Source: Salinibacillus xinjiangensis (GTDB taxonomy: Bacteria; Bacillota; Bacilli; Bacillales; Alkalibacillaceae). Taken from it: DNA of 64,000 nt. Shown here one piece after another: positions 1 to 9,269 of this stretch (position 1 is its first letter; every line of letters begins with the position of its first letter). The notes under the pieces were generated by a model that had not been told where the DNA came from, did no database searches, and worked only from the letters and a program-made list of their open reading frames with translations. A program made the translations under genes and the position numbers. The stretch covers positions 1 to 64,000 of the forward strand of contig NZ_WJNH01000005.1 of the NCBI RefSeq assembly GCF_009649735.1, in the 5' to 3' direction.

Positions 1-420
1 GGCAGAATACTCCGCTTTCCATGGGCACGGCCTCAGCCTCCTCGGAAGCAAAGACCGCTTCCTGCGGGGTCTTCACCACGCTTCCTCCCATAGGAGTCTC
101 CGTATTCTGCCTCCACTATTGGAGTGTTTTGATGAATGCGGGGTTAAAAGCTTTTGTTTTCCAATAGTTCAGCTCTAAATAAACGAATGAGACACAGTCT
201 AAAGCGGAGGAAATACACGAAGACTCCTGTGGGATCAAAGAGACAGGTGAGACCCCGCAACGTAGTGAGGAGGCTCACCGCTCGCCCGCGGAAAGCGAAG
301 TGTATTACCGTAGCGATGGTTCCGCACTCATCAAATTGATATTTGGAAACAAGTCATGCTATAGTTACGTCGCATTTTCTATCTACTGCAAAGTACAAAA
401 AGCAACAAAGTTTACAAATA
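1..420. repeat. Compound repeat element A, left end cut by the window
   Basis: Non-coding element related to the one at 42250-42755. It holds two oppositely oriented copies of one core. Core 1 (1-111) lies on the minus strand and is bounded by a perfect inverted repeat, GGCAGAATAC at 1-10 and GTATTCTGCC at 102-111. Core 2 (209-309) lies on the plus strand, bounded by GGAAATACAC and GTGTATTACC. Both cores contain GGAGACTCCT-like, GAGACCCC-like and GAGGAGGCT motifs. A linker at 161-190 and the right end (307-420) recur in element B, partly inverted. The 61-codon ORF across core 2 is not credible: it has no ribosome binding site and is repeat-derived. The right end stops just before the panD terminator. 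Confidence 0.85.
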
Positions 421-430
421 CAATAAGAGA

Positions 431-457
431 ATAGCTCCCACAGCAGGGAGCTATTTT
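431..457 (-). terminator. panD terminator hairpin
   Basis: Ten-base-pair stem AATAGCTCCC / GGGAGCTATT with a short loop. It overlaps the panD stop codon at 451-453 and is followed on the minus strand by a moderately T-rich run. It ends the pan operon and separates it from the repeat element. Confidence 0.7.
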
Positions 458-834
458 ATCGTTAGTGGTGGTTCTTCTGTAATCATTTCAACGATTTCAT
501 TTTTTTCGTTCATAATGGCGATCTTTGGACGATGACCTTTCAGTTCATTTCTAGAAAGAACTGCATATGAAACAATGATAATGACATCCTCTTTTTGAAA
601 CAAGCGAGCAGCAGCTCCGTTCAAACAAATCACACCACTACCACGTTCACCAGGGATTACATAGGTTTCAATTCTAGCTCCATTGTTGTTATTAACAATT
701 TGTACTTTTTCGTGAGGTAAAATACCTACATCATCAATAATATCTTCATCAATGGTCACACTACCCACATAATTTAAGTTGGCTTCTGTTACACGAGCAC
801 GATGGATCTTGGCATTCATCATGGTGCGGAACAT
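451..834 (-). CDS. panD: Aspartate 1-decarboxylase precursor
   Basis: Makes beta-alanine from L-aspartate, one of the two precursors condensed by PanC into pantothenate. The 127-residue length equals the family norm. The self-processing site is visible as Gly24-Ser25 within [11 protein letters not shown], where cleavage creates the pyruvoyl cofactor. The conserved [20 protein letters not shown] stretch and [11 protein letters not shown] follow. The start is ATG at 834 with AGGGGGAG upstream. It is the last gene of the ypjD-dapB-mgsA-bshA-cca-birA-panBCD run and lies 43 bp below panC, so it is probably co-transcribed with it. I see nothing abnormal. Confidence 0.98.
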   Translation of the reverse strand: MFRTMMNAKIHRARVTEANLNYVGSVTIDEDIIDDVGILPHEKVQIVNNNNGARIETYVIPGERGSGVICLNGAAARLFQKEDVIIIVSYAVLSRNELKGHRPKIAIMNEKNEIVEMITEEPPLTIK

Positions 835-877
835 TTTCTTCTCCCCCTATAATATACGGCTCATTTATCATTTCTAC

Positions 878-1747
878 TCAAGACGAGTAGGTGAGTTCTC
901 CGTTCTCCTCTAAAATTAAATTATCAATTAGCCGAGCTTTTTCAAAATAGACAGCGACAGCAATAATGACTCTTTGATTCACCTCTTCTATTTCCCTCAA
1001 TGTAGGATAAGTGAGGAGATCAACGTAGTCAATTTTACCACGAGTATGTGTTTTTATGAACTGGATAACTTCATTTATGATCAATGATTTCGTTTTTTGG
1101 CCATTCTGGATAAGGGCTTGTCCTTGTTGAAGGGCCTTATAAATATATTGAGCTTCTTCCTTTTCTTCAGAGGAAAGATACACATTACGGCTACTTTTCG
1201 CTAGCCCACTTGTTTCCCTTACAGTTGAAATGGGCCTTAATTCAATTGGAAAATTAAAGTCCTGCACCAAAGCATCTACAACGGCAAATTGTTGAGCATC
1301 CTTTAATCCAAAATAAGCTCGTTCTGGTAATACGATGTGAAATAGCTTTGTTAACACCGTTACAACACCGTCGAAATGTCCTTCCCTTGACCGACCGCAT
1401 AAAACGTCCACCCGTTTTTGCATGGTTAATGTGAGGGACATAGGGGTCGGATACATCTCCTCTACTGAAGGAATAAATACGTAGTCTACTTGTTCCTGTT
1501 TCGCTACTTCAAAATCATGCTCCTCATCACGAGGATATCGATCAAAATCCTCGTTAGGTCCAAATTGTAGTGGATTAACAAAAATACTCATTACTAGTAT
1601 ATGGTTCTCTTCACGCCCCGCACGCAATAGTTGCTGATGCCCTTCATGAAGATAACCCATGGTTGGGACGAAGCCAATGGATTGAGAATCTCTTTTTGCA
1701 CTTAGTGCGATTTGTTGCATCTCAGCAATAGAACGAATGATTTTCAT
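878..1747 (-). CDS. panC: Pantothenate synthetase (pantoate--beta-alanine ligase)
   Basis: ATP-dependent condensation of pantoate with beta-alanine in the cytosol. The protein has 289 residues, close to the usual 280-290. The nucleotidyl-transferase signature PTMGYLHEGH (residues 28-37, the HxGH motif) is intact, as are FVNPLQFGPNED and the later SGLAKSSRN segment, which carries the KMSKS-like ATP loop. The ATG start shares one base with the panB stop codon (TAATG), so translation is probably coupled. PanB supplies ketopantoate upstream and PanD supplies beta-alanine downstream. panE, for reduction of ketopantoate, is not in this window. Confidence 0.98.
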   Translation of the reverse strand: MKIIRSIAEMQQIALSAKRDSQSIGFVPTMGYLHEGHQQLLRAGREENHILVMSIFVNPLQFGPNEDFDRYPRDEEHDFEVAKQEQVDYVFIPSVEEMYPTPMSLTLTMQKRVDVLCGRSREGHFDGVVTVLTKLFHIVLPERAYFGLKDAQQFAVVDALVQDFNFPIELRPISTVRETSGLAKSSRNVYLSSEEKEEAQYIYKALQQGQALIQNGQKTKSLIINEVIQFIKTHTRGKIDYVDLLTYPTLREIEEVNQRVIIAVAVYFEKARLIDNLILEENGELTYSS

Positions 1748-2583
1748 TATTCTTTGCCTCCATATAGCGATGGTAGCTCATCTTCATCCATATGAAAGCT
1801 ATGGTCTTCAGTTGGAAAAGAAACTTCTTTTACTTCCTGGACATAATGGGAAATTGACGACTTCACGAGTTCATTCATATTCCCATATGGTTTCACAAAT
1901 TTAGGTAACCAGTCACCACCATACTGAAGAATATCGTGATAAACTAGAACCTGTCCATCACAATGTTTACCAGCGCCAATCCCAATCGTAGGAATGGAGA
2001 TGTACTCAGTTACTAATCTTGCTAAGGATTCAGGTACACATTCTAACACGATTGCAATTGCGCCAGCCTCTTCAAGTTTTTTCGCATTCTCGATAAGCTC
2101 TTCAGCATCTTTTTTGTTCTTCCCTTGTATACGATATCCACCTAATACATTAACTGTTTGTGGGGTAAGTCCTAGATGGCCCACAACGGGAATACCAGCA
2201 TGTGTTAAGTATTCAATTGTTTCGATAACCTCTCCGGCACCCTCAAGCTTTAAAGCCTGCGCATCTGTTTGCTGAAAAATTCGCTTAGCATTTTGCATTG
2301 TATCAGCCTTTGAGACATGAAATGACATAAACGGCATATCTACTACGACAAATGTATCGTCTGCGCCTCGCTTTACCGCTTTCCCATGATGAATCATATC
2401 ATCGACGGTCACTGGAATTGTAGAATCGTAGCCTAAGACCACATTTCCGAGTGAATCCCCTACAAGAATAATATCTACTCCAGCCTCCTGTGAAAGCTTT
2501 GCTGATGGAAAATCATAGGCGGTAATCATTGAAATTTTTTCTTTGTTCTCTTTCATTTTTCGTAATTTCACACGTGAAATCAT
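1747..2583 (-). CDS. panB: 3-methyl-2-oxobutanoate hydroxymethyltransferase
   Basis: First committed step of pantothenate synthesis: it transfers a hydroxymethyl group from methylene-tetrahydrofolate to ketoisovalerate. The product has 278 residues from ATG 2583. Family motifs are [11 protein letters not shown] near the N-terminus, [13 protein letters not shown] (metal-binding Asp), the [11 protein letters not shown] segment, GHLGLTPQ and [19 protein letters not shown] chose ATG 2583 over an in-frame TTG at 2607 because 2583 follows a GGGGG ribosome binding site and lies 5 bp after the birA stop, while the TTG start would overlap birA. It is coupled to panC by a one-base overlap. Confidence 0.97.
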   Translation of the reverse strand: MISRVKLRKMKENKEKISMITAYDFPSAKLSQEAGVDIILVGDSLGNVVLGYDSTIPVTVDDMIHHGKAVKRGADDTFVVVDMPFMSFHVSKADTMQNAKRIFQQTDAQALKLEGAGEVIETIEYLTHAGIPVVGHLGLTPQTVNVLGGYRIQGKNKKDAEELIENAKKLEEAGAIAIVLECVPESLARLVTEYISIPTIGIGAGKHCDGQVLVYHDILQYGGDWLPKFVKPYGNMNELVKSSISHYVQEVKEVSFPTEDHSFHMDEDELPSLYGGKE

Positions 2584-2588
2584 CGTGG

Positions 2589-3575
2589 TTATTCCCCCTT
2601 TTTCCAATCAATTTCAGCAGAATATAATACGCTTTTACTTTGATTTTCATCCTCTACTATGAGTGCGCCATCCTCATGAATACCAATTAATGTGGCCTCC
2701 CACTCTTTTCTTCTAGCCTTGACGGTGATGGTTTCACCTAAGCGATAAGCATCCTGCTCCCAAGCCTGTTTAATTGAAGAAAAACCTTGTTGAAGAAATA
2801 ATTCATAGATGGATTCCATTTGATATAAAAGCTCCTGGATTAATTCCTCTCTCTTCCATGCCTTACCTGTTTCAAGTTGTATGGATGTGGCCACATCCTG
2901 TAAATCATCGGGGACAGCTTTTTGATCTAAATTCACATTTAGCCCAATTCCAATAATGACATACTCAATTAAATCTTGTTCTGCCTGCATTTCCGTAAGA
3001 ATCCCTGCAAGCTTACGATCACCTACAAAGATATCATTTGGCCATTTTATTTTCGGTTGAACCCCAGTCAAAAATTTGAGCATTTTTGTAATGGCAACGG
3101 CACTCGCCAACGTTAATTGAGGGGCTCGGTGTGGTTCAATATCAGGTCGTAAAATGATGCTCATCCATATTCCTGAACCCTTTTGAGAATGCCATGGCCT
3201 ATGTAATCGGCCCCTCCCCTTCAACTGCTCATCAGCGACAATTACGGTTCCATGCTCCGCGCCTTCACGGGCAAGCTGATGAGCAACCGTTTGTGTAGAG
3301 TCCACCTGCTCTTCAAAATGCATATTTTGGCCTAACCAGTCCGTCTTTAAGTTCCATTGAATTGTATTGACACTCATTCGCTCCGGAAAACGAACGATGC
3401 GGTACCCTTTACGGGAAACGGCCTCAATTTGATAGCCCTCATTTTCAAGACTTTTCATCTGCTTCCAAATGGCCGCCCTTGAGATATTAAGCTCATCAGA
3501 AAGCTTTTGTCCTGAAATATATTCGTCCTTTTTCTTAGCTAAAAGGGTTATCAACCTTTTTCTTGTCGATTCCAT
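2589..3575 (-). CDS. birA: Biotin operon repressor / biotin--protein ligase
   Basis: Bifunctional protein that attaches biotin to carboxyl carrier proteins and represses biotin genes through biotinyl-AMP. About 328 residues. The N-terminal winged helix-turn-helix covers roughly residues 1-65 ([19 protein letters not shown]). The ligase domain shows [12 protein letters not shown], the [12 protein letters not shown]/biotin loop and [17 protein letters not shown]. The HTH makes this the repressor-type (group II) enzyme. The chosen ATG 3575 follows GGTGAGG and matches the expected N-terminus; an ATG at 3587 is possible. It overlaps the 3' end of cca by 25 bases. Confidence 0.96.
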   Translation of the reverse strand: MESTRKRLITLLAKKKDEYISGQKLSDELNISRAAIWKQMKSLENEGYQIEAVSRKGYRIVRFPERMSVNTIQWNLKTDWLGQNMHFEEQVDSTQTVAHQLAREGAEHGTVIVADEQLKGRGRLHRPWHSQKGSGIWMSIILRPDIEPHRAPQLTLASAVAITKMLKFLTGVQPKIKWPNDIFVGDRKLAGILTEMQAEQDLIEYVIIGIGLNVNLDQKAVPDDLQDVATSIQLETGKAWKREELIQELLYQMESIYELFLQQGFSSIKQAWEQDAYRLGETITVKARRKEWEATLIGIHEDGALIVEDENQSKSVLYSAEIDWKKGE

Positions 3576-4759
3576 GCCCTCACCCATTCCTGTAATTCTT
3601 CTTTATTATTCTTAACCGTTCCAAATAAGACTTTTGATTCAAGAGACTTTATGAGCTCTTGTATCCATGGCCCAGGCCTTTCCTCTGGTTTTAGCTTTAA
3701 GATGTCATTACCATTGATAGCAAGGTCATTTCGACTTTTTATCGGTAAGTGATCATATTGCATTTGTAAATCCGCTTCAGATATTACATGCTCACCTATC
3801 AAAATAGTCGTTAAATGTGCAAAGGGTTGAAGTAGCTGTGGCTGTAATTGATATAAAATGTCTGGACGTAATTCTTTATACTGCATGTAAGCCTGAAAAG
3901 CCTGCAATAGCTGTAGGCTATCCTTTTTAACTGCATTTGAGAGTTTCCATTCTTTACACCAATAATCGATAGTGAAGCTTTCATTAAATAGGTGCATGCA
4001 GGTAATGGCTTCAGACAATGAAGAAAATGGTGTTTTAACATGAAGCTGACTTTTATGGACTAAATCATGATCTTTGTTAAAGCATGGCAAAAAACGATAA
4101 ATGTCTGTATGTACTAAATGCTGATGAGCCTGTTGAATATGTTTGCCTAACCAGAGTTTTTCCATTTCAATAGCTAAACGCTCTACCGCTATTTTTTCGA
4201 GTAAATAACCATATTCCATGATTGCTTCTTTCGTACGTTCTTCTAAGGAAAAGCCGAGCTGGCTTACAAACCTTAGGGCACGCATCATACGTAATGGGTC
4301 TTCCTGAAAGCGCCCGGCAGCTTCATTAACAGTTTTGATGGTGTTAGATTTTAAATCACTCTGACCATGGAATGGATCAATGATGTCTCCATTTTTGTTC
4401 ATTGCCATTGCATTTATGGTGAAATCTCTTCTAGAAAGATCTAAATGTAAATCCTTCACAAAATCGACTTTGTCTGGATGCCGATAATCCTCATACCCAC
4501 TTTCGATACGATAAGTTGTGACCTCAAAGGACTTTTGCTTATGTCTGACTAAAACTGTACCGTGTTCAATACCGACAGGCACAGTTTTCTCAAAAAGTTT
4601 CACTACTTCTTCAGGAGGTGCACTAGTCGCAATATCAATATCACTAATAGAACGGTTGAGAAGCTCATCTCGAACCGCCCCACCAACAAAATAAGCTTCG
4701 TATCCATGGTATTCAAGGTGCTCAAGGATAGGAATAGCTTCTTTAAATAATGGATTCAT
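3551..4759 (-). CDS. cca: CCA-adding tRNA nucleotidyltransferase
   Basis: Adds or repairs the 3' CCA of tRNA. 402 residues, about the length of the single-enzyme Bacillus type (class II). N-terminal pol-beta fold: FVGGAVRDELL (residues 24-34), catalytic carboxylates D40 and D42 in SDIDIAT, then RRDFTINAMAM and GRFQEDPLRMMRALRF (template-binding motifs). The helical C-terminal half is divergent, as is usual. The start ATG 4759 lies 3 bp after the bshA stop with GAAGGATGA as ribosome binding site. Its 3' end overlaps birA. Confidence 0.97.
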   Translation of the reverse strand: MNPLFKEAIPILEHLEYHGYEAYFVGGAVRDELLNRSISDIDIATSAPPEEVVKLFEKTVPVGIEHGTVLVRHKQKSFEVTTYRIESGYEDYRHPDKVDFVKDLHLDLSRRDFTINAMAMNKNGDIIDPFHGQSDLKSNTIKTVNEAAGRFQEDPLRMMRALRFVSQLGFSLEERTKEAIMEYGYLLEKIAVERLAIEMEKLWLGKHIQQAHQHLVHTDIYRFLPCFNKDHDLVHKSQLHVKTPFSSLSEAITCMHLFNESFTIDYWCKEWKLSNAVKKDSLQLLQAFQAYMQYKELRPDILYQLQPQLLQPFAHLTTILIGEHVISEADLQMQYDHLPIKSRNDLAINGNDILKLKPEERPGPWIQELIKSLESKVLFGTVKNNKEELQEWVRAWNRQEKG

Positions 4760-4762
4760 GGA

Positions 4763-5896
4763 TTATTCATCCTTCAATAAGAGTGATTGATAAAGGTCTT
4801 CATATTGCTCAACAATTTGATTGGAATGAAAATGTTGTTCCACTCGTTCAATAGCTGCCTGTGAAAATTGACTCCACAGTTGATCGTTTTTCAACAATTG
4901 CAATGCCTTCAAGCTGATGTTTTCGATGTCATTTACAGAGCATATGTAACCTGTTTGTCCATCAACAATTACTTCTGGTACACCACCTGCATCCGTACCA
5001 ATACAAGGAACGCCGCATGCCATCGCCTCTAAAAGAACTAATCCGAAGCTTTCCTTTTCCGATAGTAATAATTTTAAATCGGCAATTGAAAGTAGCTCTG
5101 AAACATTTTCTTGCTTTCCTAAAAATAATACATGTTCCTCAATACCTAGTTCCTCAATTAGGTGCCGAACTGTCATATAATCCGGTCCATCCCCAATAAG
5201 TAAAAGCTTGGCGGGCATTTGATCCACCACATTAGCAAAAACCTGAATAACATCAGGAACTCTTTTCACCTTGCGAAAGTTGGATATATGTACCAGGACC
5301 TTTTCATGTTCTTGAATACCAAGTTCCTTTTTTAGTTGATTGATGGACTTTTTGCTATATTCACGTTCATCGACAAAATTATAAATCACGTTAATATCCT
5401 TCTGAACATCTAACATGTCTTTCGTTTGTTCTTTAAGACTTTCAGAAACTGCTGTAACGCTATCCGATTTCTCAATGCCAAACCTTATTACATTCGTTAA
5501 ACTTAAATCTACCCCTAGTACGGTAATATCTGTTCCGTGTAAGGTAGTCACGATCTTCACATCTCGTTTTGCCATTTGCTTTGCTAGGATTGCGCATATA
5601 GCATGGGGAACGGCATAATGAACATGTAATATATCTAGCTTTTCACGGTCTATCACTTCAGCCATTTTGCTAGATAAGGCTAGATCATAAGGGGGATGCT
5701 GAAATATCGGATAATTCGTTACTTCAACCTCATGAAAATAAATGTTTGGATATAATCTTGTTAAACGAAACGGCATGTTTGAGGATATAAAATGAATTTC
5801 ATGTCCTCTTTCGGCCAGCAACTTACCTAACTCAGTTGCAATGACTCCAGATCCACCAACGGAAGGATAGCAGGTAATCCCTATTTTTAAACTCAT
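4763..5896 (-). CDS. bshA: N-acetyl-alpha-D-glucosaminyl L-malate synthase
   Basis: GT4-family glycosyltransferase that joins UDP-GlcNAc to L-malate, the first step of bacillithiol synthesis. Exactly 377 residues from ATG 5896, the length known for B. subtilis BshA. Motifs are the N-terminal [19 protein letters not shown] (glycine loop), [34 protein letters not shown] and the donor-binding [19 protein letters not shown]. The start has AGGGTGA upstream; an earlier in-frame start would run into mgsA. In Bacillus the deacetylase gene bshB1 normally lies between mgsA and bshA; here only 23 bp separates them. Confidence 0.97.
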   Translation of the reverse strand: MSLKIGITCYPSVGGSGVIATELGKLLAERGHEIHFISSNMPFRLTRLYPNIYFHEVEVTNYPIFQHPPYDLALSSKMAEVIDREKLDILHVHYAVPHAICAILAKQMAKRDVKIVTTLHGTDITVLGVDLSLTNVIRFGIEKSDSVTAVSESLKEQTKDMLDVQKDINVIYNFVDEREYSKKSINQLKKELGIQEHEKVLVHISNFRKVKRVPDVIQVFANVVDQMPAKLLLIGDGPDYMTVRHLIEELGIEEHVLFLGKQENVSELLSIADLKLLLSEKESFGLVLLEAMACGVPCIGTDAGGVPEVIVDGQTGYICSVNDIENISLKALQLLKNDQLWSQFSQAAIERVEQHFHSNQIVEQYEDLYQSLLLKDE

Positions 5897-5919
5897 TATT
5901 TTCACCCTAACTTCGATGT

Positions 5920-6321
5920 CTATTCTTTGTCTATTAATTCCCTCCATTGAAGATCTCCACGGTCTAGTCCGTGGATTAAAACCTCTGCAGCAGCAATATT
6001 TGTTGCTAACGGAATTTTGTATACATCACACAAGCGTAATAAAGCGCTCACGTCAGGTTCATGTGGTTGAGCAGTTAATGGATCTCGGAAAAAGATAACG
6101 ATATCCATGTCATTTTGAGCAATCATAGCTCCAATTTGCTGATCACCACCTAATGGACCCGATTGAAAGCGTTGAACCGGTAACCCCACCTTTTCCATAA
6201 TGATTTTCCCAGTGGTCCCTGTCCCATATAAAGTATGTTCTTCAAAAATGGGTTTATAGGCTAACACAAAATTGACGAGCTCCTTTTTCATCTGATCGTG
6301 AGCTATTAATGCAATGTTCAT
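5920..6321 (-). CDS. mgsA: Methylglyoxal synthase
   Basis: Converts dihydroxyacetone phosphate to methylglyoxal and phosphate, a glycolytic overflow route. 133 residues, near the family norm. The phosphate-binding GTGTTGK (residues 33-39) and [12 protein letters not shown] with catalytic Asp60 are present, followed by [14 protein letters not shown] with the conserved His87. The ATG start follows AGGGGG. It sits between dapB and bshA as in Bacillus. The link to bacillithiol genes makes sense because bacillithiol is used for methylglyoxal detoxification (established in B. subtilis). Confidence 0.97.
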   Translation of the reverse strand: MNIALIAHDQMKKELVNFVLAYKPIFEEHTLYGTGTTGKIIMEKVGLPVQRFQSGPLGGDQQIGAMIAQNDMDIVIFFRDPLTAQPHEPDVSALLRLCDVYKIPLATNIAAAEVLIHGLDRGDLQWRELIDKE

Positions 6322-6333
6322 TAGTTTCCCCCT

Positions 6334-7134
6334 CTATTCTAATAGGTTTTCAAGGCCATATACCAATGTGTGAATTCGTTGAACTTGGTCAACAGCAAGC
6401 TTCACTCCACTCATAAAGGATTGGCGATGATGGGAGTCATGCTTGATTGTTAAGGTCTCACCTGTACCTCCGAATATAACTTCCTGGTGTGCAACTAATC
6501 CAGGTAAGCGAACACTATGTATTCTCATGCCATCTTCATTGGCGCCACGGGCACCGGGAATGGTTTCCTTTTCCTCAGGATGCCCTTGAACCTTGCTGTC
6601 CCTAACCTCTTCAATTAATTGGGCAGTTTTCACGGCTGTTCCAGATGGTGCATCTAGTTTTTGGTCATGATGCTTTTCAATGATTTCAACATCAGGAAAA
6701 TATTTGGCTGCCCATTTCGAAAATTGCATCATGAGCACAGCTCCAACAGCAAAGTTTGGCGCAATTACCGTCCCAAGCTCTTTTTGTTCGGATAAATCCT
6801 GTAATTCCTCAAGCTGTTCCTGAGTAAAGCCAGTAGTACCAACCACAGGTCTAATTCCATTCTCTAAAGCAAGACGCGTATGTTTATAACCGACTTCAGG
6901 TGATGTTAAGTCAATTAAGACATCAGCATCCAATTGCTGAAACGCCTTTTCGACATCTGAAAAAATCTCTGCATCTAATTTAGGTAGTCCTTCAAGATCA
7001 CTTACTTTCTCACCATCATGCTTACGATCAATACAGCCTACAAGTTCAAATTCAGGCGTGTTTTCAATTAATCGTAAGGCTTCACTCCCCATTTTCCCTC
7101 TAGGTCCTGCTACAATAATTTTTACATTACTCAT
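6334..7134 (-). CDS. dapB: 4-hydroxy-tetrahydrodipicolinate reductase
   Basis: NAD(P)H-dependent step in the diaminopimelate/lysine pathway, which also feeds the spore compound dipicolinate. 266 residues from ATG 7134 (family about 265-270). Rossmann motif [12 protein letters not shown] near residues 7-18, [12 protein letters not shown], and the signature [18 protein letters not shown] with the catalytic HH and K. ATG 7134 follows GGTGAAGAG and overlaps the ypjD stop by 8 bases. Upstream in-frame starts would extend deep into ypjD and lack support. Confidence 0.97.
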   Translation of the reverse strand: MSNVKIIVAGPRGKMGSEALRLIENTPEFELVGCIDRKHDGEKVSDLEGLPKLDAEIFSDVEKAFQQLDADVLIDLTSPEVGYKHTRLALENGIRPVVGTTGFTQEQLEELQDLSEQKELGTVIAPNFAVGAVLMMQFSKWAAKYFPDVEIIEKHHDQKLDAPSGTAVKTAQLIEEVRDSKVQGHPEEKETIPGARGANEDGMRIHSVRLPGLVAHQEVIFGGTGETLTIKHDSHHRQSFMSGVKLAVDQVQRIHTLVYGLENLLE

Positions 7135-7483
7135 TCTCTTCACCATCCTGCTGCTCTTTTTTTGTCCATCGGTCTTTATCTCTTGTTTCAATTTTCGTCA
7201 TGGCTTTATCAAAGGCTTGGCTAACATCAATGTTTAAAGAATTGGCAAAGCATAGAACTACAAACATTAAATCCCCAAGCTCATCTTCTATGGTGTTTTC
7301 CTTTTCCGTTTTCTTCTTTGGTTTTTCTCCATAATAATGGTTAACCTCTCGAGCCATTTCCCCCATCTCTTCAGTGAGTCGTGCCATTAAGCTAAGAGGG
7401 GAAAAATAACCTTCTTTAAATTGTGATATGTAATCATCTACTCGTTTTTGCATTTCCTTTGTTGTATATTCTGTTTTTGTCAT
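7127..7483 (-). CDS. ypjD: MazG-like nucleotide pyrophosphohydrolase YpjD
   Basis: 118 residues, all-alpha NTP pyrophosphohydrolase of the MazG/dUTPase-like superfamily. The metal-binding pattern is visible as [15 protein letters not shown] (ExxE) followed by [17 protein letters not shown] (ExxD). It probably removes non-canonical nucleotides, though the substrate is unknown. It is the first gene of the long operon running down to panD. Its promoter is at 7519-7547. The 3' end overlaps dapB. Confidence 0.94.
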   Translation of the reverse strand: MTKTEYTTKEMQKRVDDYISQFKEGYFSPLSLMARLTEEMGEMAREVNHYYGEKPKKKTEKENTIEDELGDLMFVVLCFANSLNIDVSQAFDKAMTKIETRDKDRWTKKEQQDGEENE

Positions 7484-7518
7484 GAAAATCCCTCTTTCAA
7501 AACATGTTCATCACATTC

Positions 7519-7547
7519 ATGTTAGCTAAAGACGCACGATTTGACAA
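7519..7547 (-). promoter_or_regulatory. SigA-type promoter of the ypjD-panD operon
   Basis: Minus strand: -35 TTGTCA (7542-7547), 17-bp spacer, -10 TAACAT (7519-7524). It points toward ypjD, whose start lies 35 bp downstream. It faces away from the ypjC promoter, with 14 bp between the two -35 boxes. Confidence 0.55.
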
Positions 7548-7561
7548 ATCTTTTACCTATG

Positions 7562-7590
7562 TTGATGTAAAATTTTCCACTGGGTATAAT
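7562..7590 (+). promoter_or_regulatory. SigA-type promoter of the ypjC-like gene
   Basis: -35 TTGATG (7562-7567), exactly 17 bp, then a perfect -10 TATAAT (7585-7590). The transcript would start about 25 bp before the ATG at 7622. Confidence 0.75.
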
Positions 7591-7621
7591 AGTGGATGTG
7601 ACTGAATGTGGAGGTGACGTC

Positions 7622-8494
7622 ATGTTTCGTGGCTTAAAAATTAAAAATTTAGTACTAATCATAGTTGGTTCAGCTATTTTTTCCTTTGGCTTGGTTCATT
7701 TTAACATGCAAAATAACTTAGCAGAGGGCGGGTTCACTGGAATTACACTGCTCTTGTTTTACTTATTTAATTGGGACCCAGCTGTTATGAATATTGTGCT
7801 AAATATACCTGTCTTTTTAGTAGGGTGGAAGCTACTTGGGAGATTAACCTTTTTGTATACTATTTTAGGCACGGTTGCAGTATCTATTTTCTTATGGCTC
7901 TTCCAGAAGCATTATTTTGAATTTCCGCTTGAAGATGACATGACGCTTGCAGCTTTGTTTGCCGGTACCTTTGTTGGGGTAGGTTTAGGGATTATATTTC
8001 GTTATGGGGGAACTACAGGTGGATCTGATATTATCGCCCGTCTAGCCCATAAGTATGCAGGTTGGAGTATGGGTAGATCAATGTTTTTATTTGATGCATT
8101 GGTAATCTTTGCGTCCATCATCTTTTACTTGCAGCCTTTAGAAGGAATGTATACCCTTGTAGCCGTGTTTATTGGTGCTCGCGTTATTGATTTAATTCAA
8201 GAAGGTGCATATGCAGCGAGAGGCGCTACCATCATTTCCGAAAAAAGTGATCAAATCGCTGCAAAGATTTTAAAAGACATGGACCGTGGAGTTACCGTGT
8301 TGGAAGGTAGAGGAAGTTTCACCGGGGCAAAACGTGATGTGTTATATTGTGTTGTGGGCAGAAACGAAATAGTCAGGTTGCGGAGTATTATTACATCCAT
8401 AGATCCTCATGCTTTTGTAGCCTTGAGCTCAGTGCATGATGTGATGGGAGAAGGTTTTACCCTAGATGAACATAAAAACCCCATATCTGAATAA
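7622..8494 (+). CDS. ypjC: YitT-family membrane protein, YpjC-like
   Basis: 290 residues. Roughly five to six hydrophobic segments fill residues 5-165, with the family signatures LAEGGFTGITLLLFY and RYGGTTGGSDIIARL. A soluble C-terminal DUF2179-type domain (about 200-290: ARGATIISEKSDQIAAKI, YCVVGRNEIVRLRSII) follows. The transport substrate is unknown for the family. ATG 7622 was chosen because it follows a strong GGAGGTGA site; the earlier GTG at 7592 would place that site inside the gene. It is one of few plus-strand genes and stands alone, ending at a shared bidirectional terminator. Confidence 0.92.
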   Translation: MFRGLKIKNLVLIIVGSAIFSFGLVHFNMQNNLAEGGFTGITLLLFYLFNWDPAVMNIVLNIPVFLVGWKLLGRLTFLYTILGTVAVSIFLWLFQKHYFEFPLEDDMTLAALFAGTFVGVGLGIIFRYGGTTGGSDIIARLAHKYAGWSMGRSMFLFDALVIFASIIFYLQPLEGMYTLVAVFIGARVIDLIQEGAYAARGATIISEKSDQIAAKILKDMDRGVTVLEGRGSFTGAKRDVLYCVVGRNEIVRLRSIITSIDPHAFVALSSVHDVMGEGFTLDEHKNPISE

Positions 8495-8496
8495 CA

Positions 8497-8526
8497 AAAA
8501 GCCTAGTACTTCTAAGTACTAGGCTT
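8497..8526. terminator. Bidirectional terminator between ypjC and yugP
   Basis: Thirteen-base-pair palindrome AAGCCTAGTACTT / AAGTACTAGGCTT with a 2-nt loop between convergent genes. The minus-strand side has the better T run (TTTTTG). Confidence 0.88.
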
Positions 8527-8530
8527 ACCT

Positions 8531-9214
8531 TTAATCTTCATTCATTCCAATGTACATCAAAACAAAACGAAGTAATTCCATAAGCGCTACAACAGCAGCA
8601 GCTACATAAGTTAATGCCGCAGCATTGAGAACCTTTTTCGTTTCTCTTTCTTCATTACTACGTATAATTCCAGTTGAAACGAGTTGATCCATTGCTCTTG
8701 TTGAGGCATTGAATTCAACCGGTAGTGTCACGACTTGGAATAACACAGCAGCTGCCATAAAGATGATACCTAATAGGAACAATTGTCCTGCTCCCATGAT
8801 TATACCTGCAAGAATCAGAAAGAATGACATATTTGAACCTAAGCTTGCCACTGGTACAAGGGTATGTCTAAAGCGTAGAAAGGCATAACTTTCTGCATCT
8901 TGTATAGCGTGTCCAACTTCGTGAGCTGCAACGGCTGCCGCAGCTTGAGAATGTCCGTGGTAGTTATTTGTTGATAGACGTACCGTTTTGGATCTAGGAT
9001 CGTAGTGATCTGTCATTAGCCCGCGTACTTCCTCAATTTGTACATCAAACAGCCCATTATCATCCAATACTTTACGAGCTACTTGAGCACCTGTCATATA
9101 AGATGAATTCTCGATTTTTGAATATTTCTTATACGTACTCTTCACCCTTGATTGTGCCCATAATGGAACAATAAGAAGTATCGCGAAATAGATCAGGTAT
9201 GCACCCAAAGTCAT
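8531..9214 (-). CDS. yugP: YugP-type membrane zinc metallopeptidase
   Basis: 227 residues. N-terminal membrane segment (residues 5-20), then a soluble domain with the zinc motif AAHEVGHAIQ (HEVGH at 98-102), then two hydrophobic segments (about 125-165) and a C-terminal one (about 200-222). VTLPVEFNASTRAMDQL is strongly conserved and supplies a further conserved glutamate. The family is Zn_peptidase_2 and its substrates are unknown. In B. subtilis yugP is elsewhere, so its place between ypjC and ypjB is a local difference. It has its own terminator. Confidence 0.93.
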   Translation of the reverse strand: MTLGAYLIYFAILLIVPLWAQSRVKSTYKKYSKIENSSYMTGAQVARKVLDDNGLFDVQIEEVRGLMTDHYDPRSKTVRLSTNNYHGHSQAAAAVAAHEVGHAIQDAESYAFLRFRHTLVPVASLGSNMSFFLILAGIIMGAGQLFLLGIIFMAAAVLFQVVTLPVEFNASTRAMDQLVSTGIIRSNEERETKKVLNAAALTYVAAAVVALMELLRFVLMYIGMNED

Positions 9215-9269
9215 TAGGCAACTCCTCCATCATATAAGTATCTTTCTAAGGTCAATTATAGTCAGATAC

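Noticed and set aside
154-339. 61-codon ORF across repeat element A
   Set aside because: It runs through the repeat core and linker, has no ribosome binding site, and the matching sequence in element B has no equivalent intact frame.
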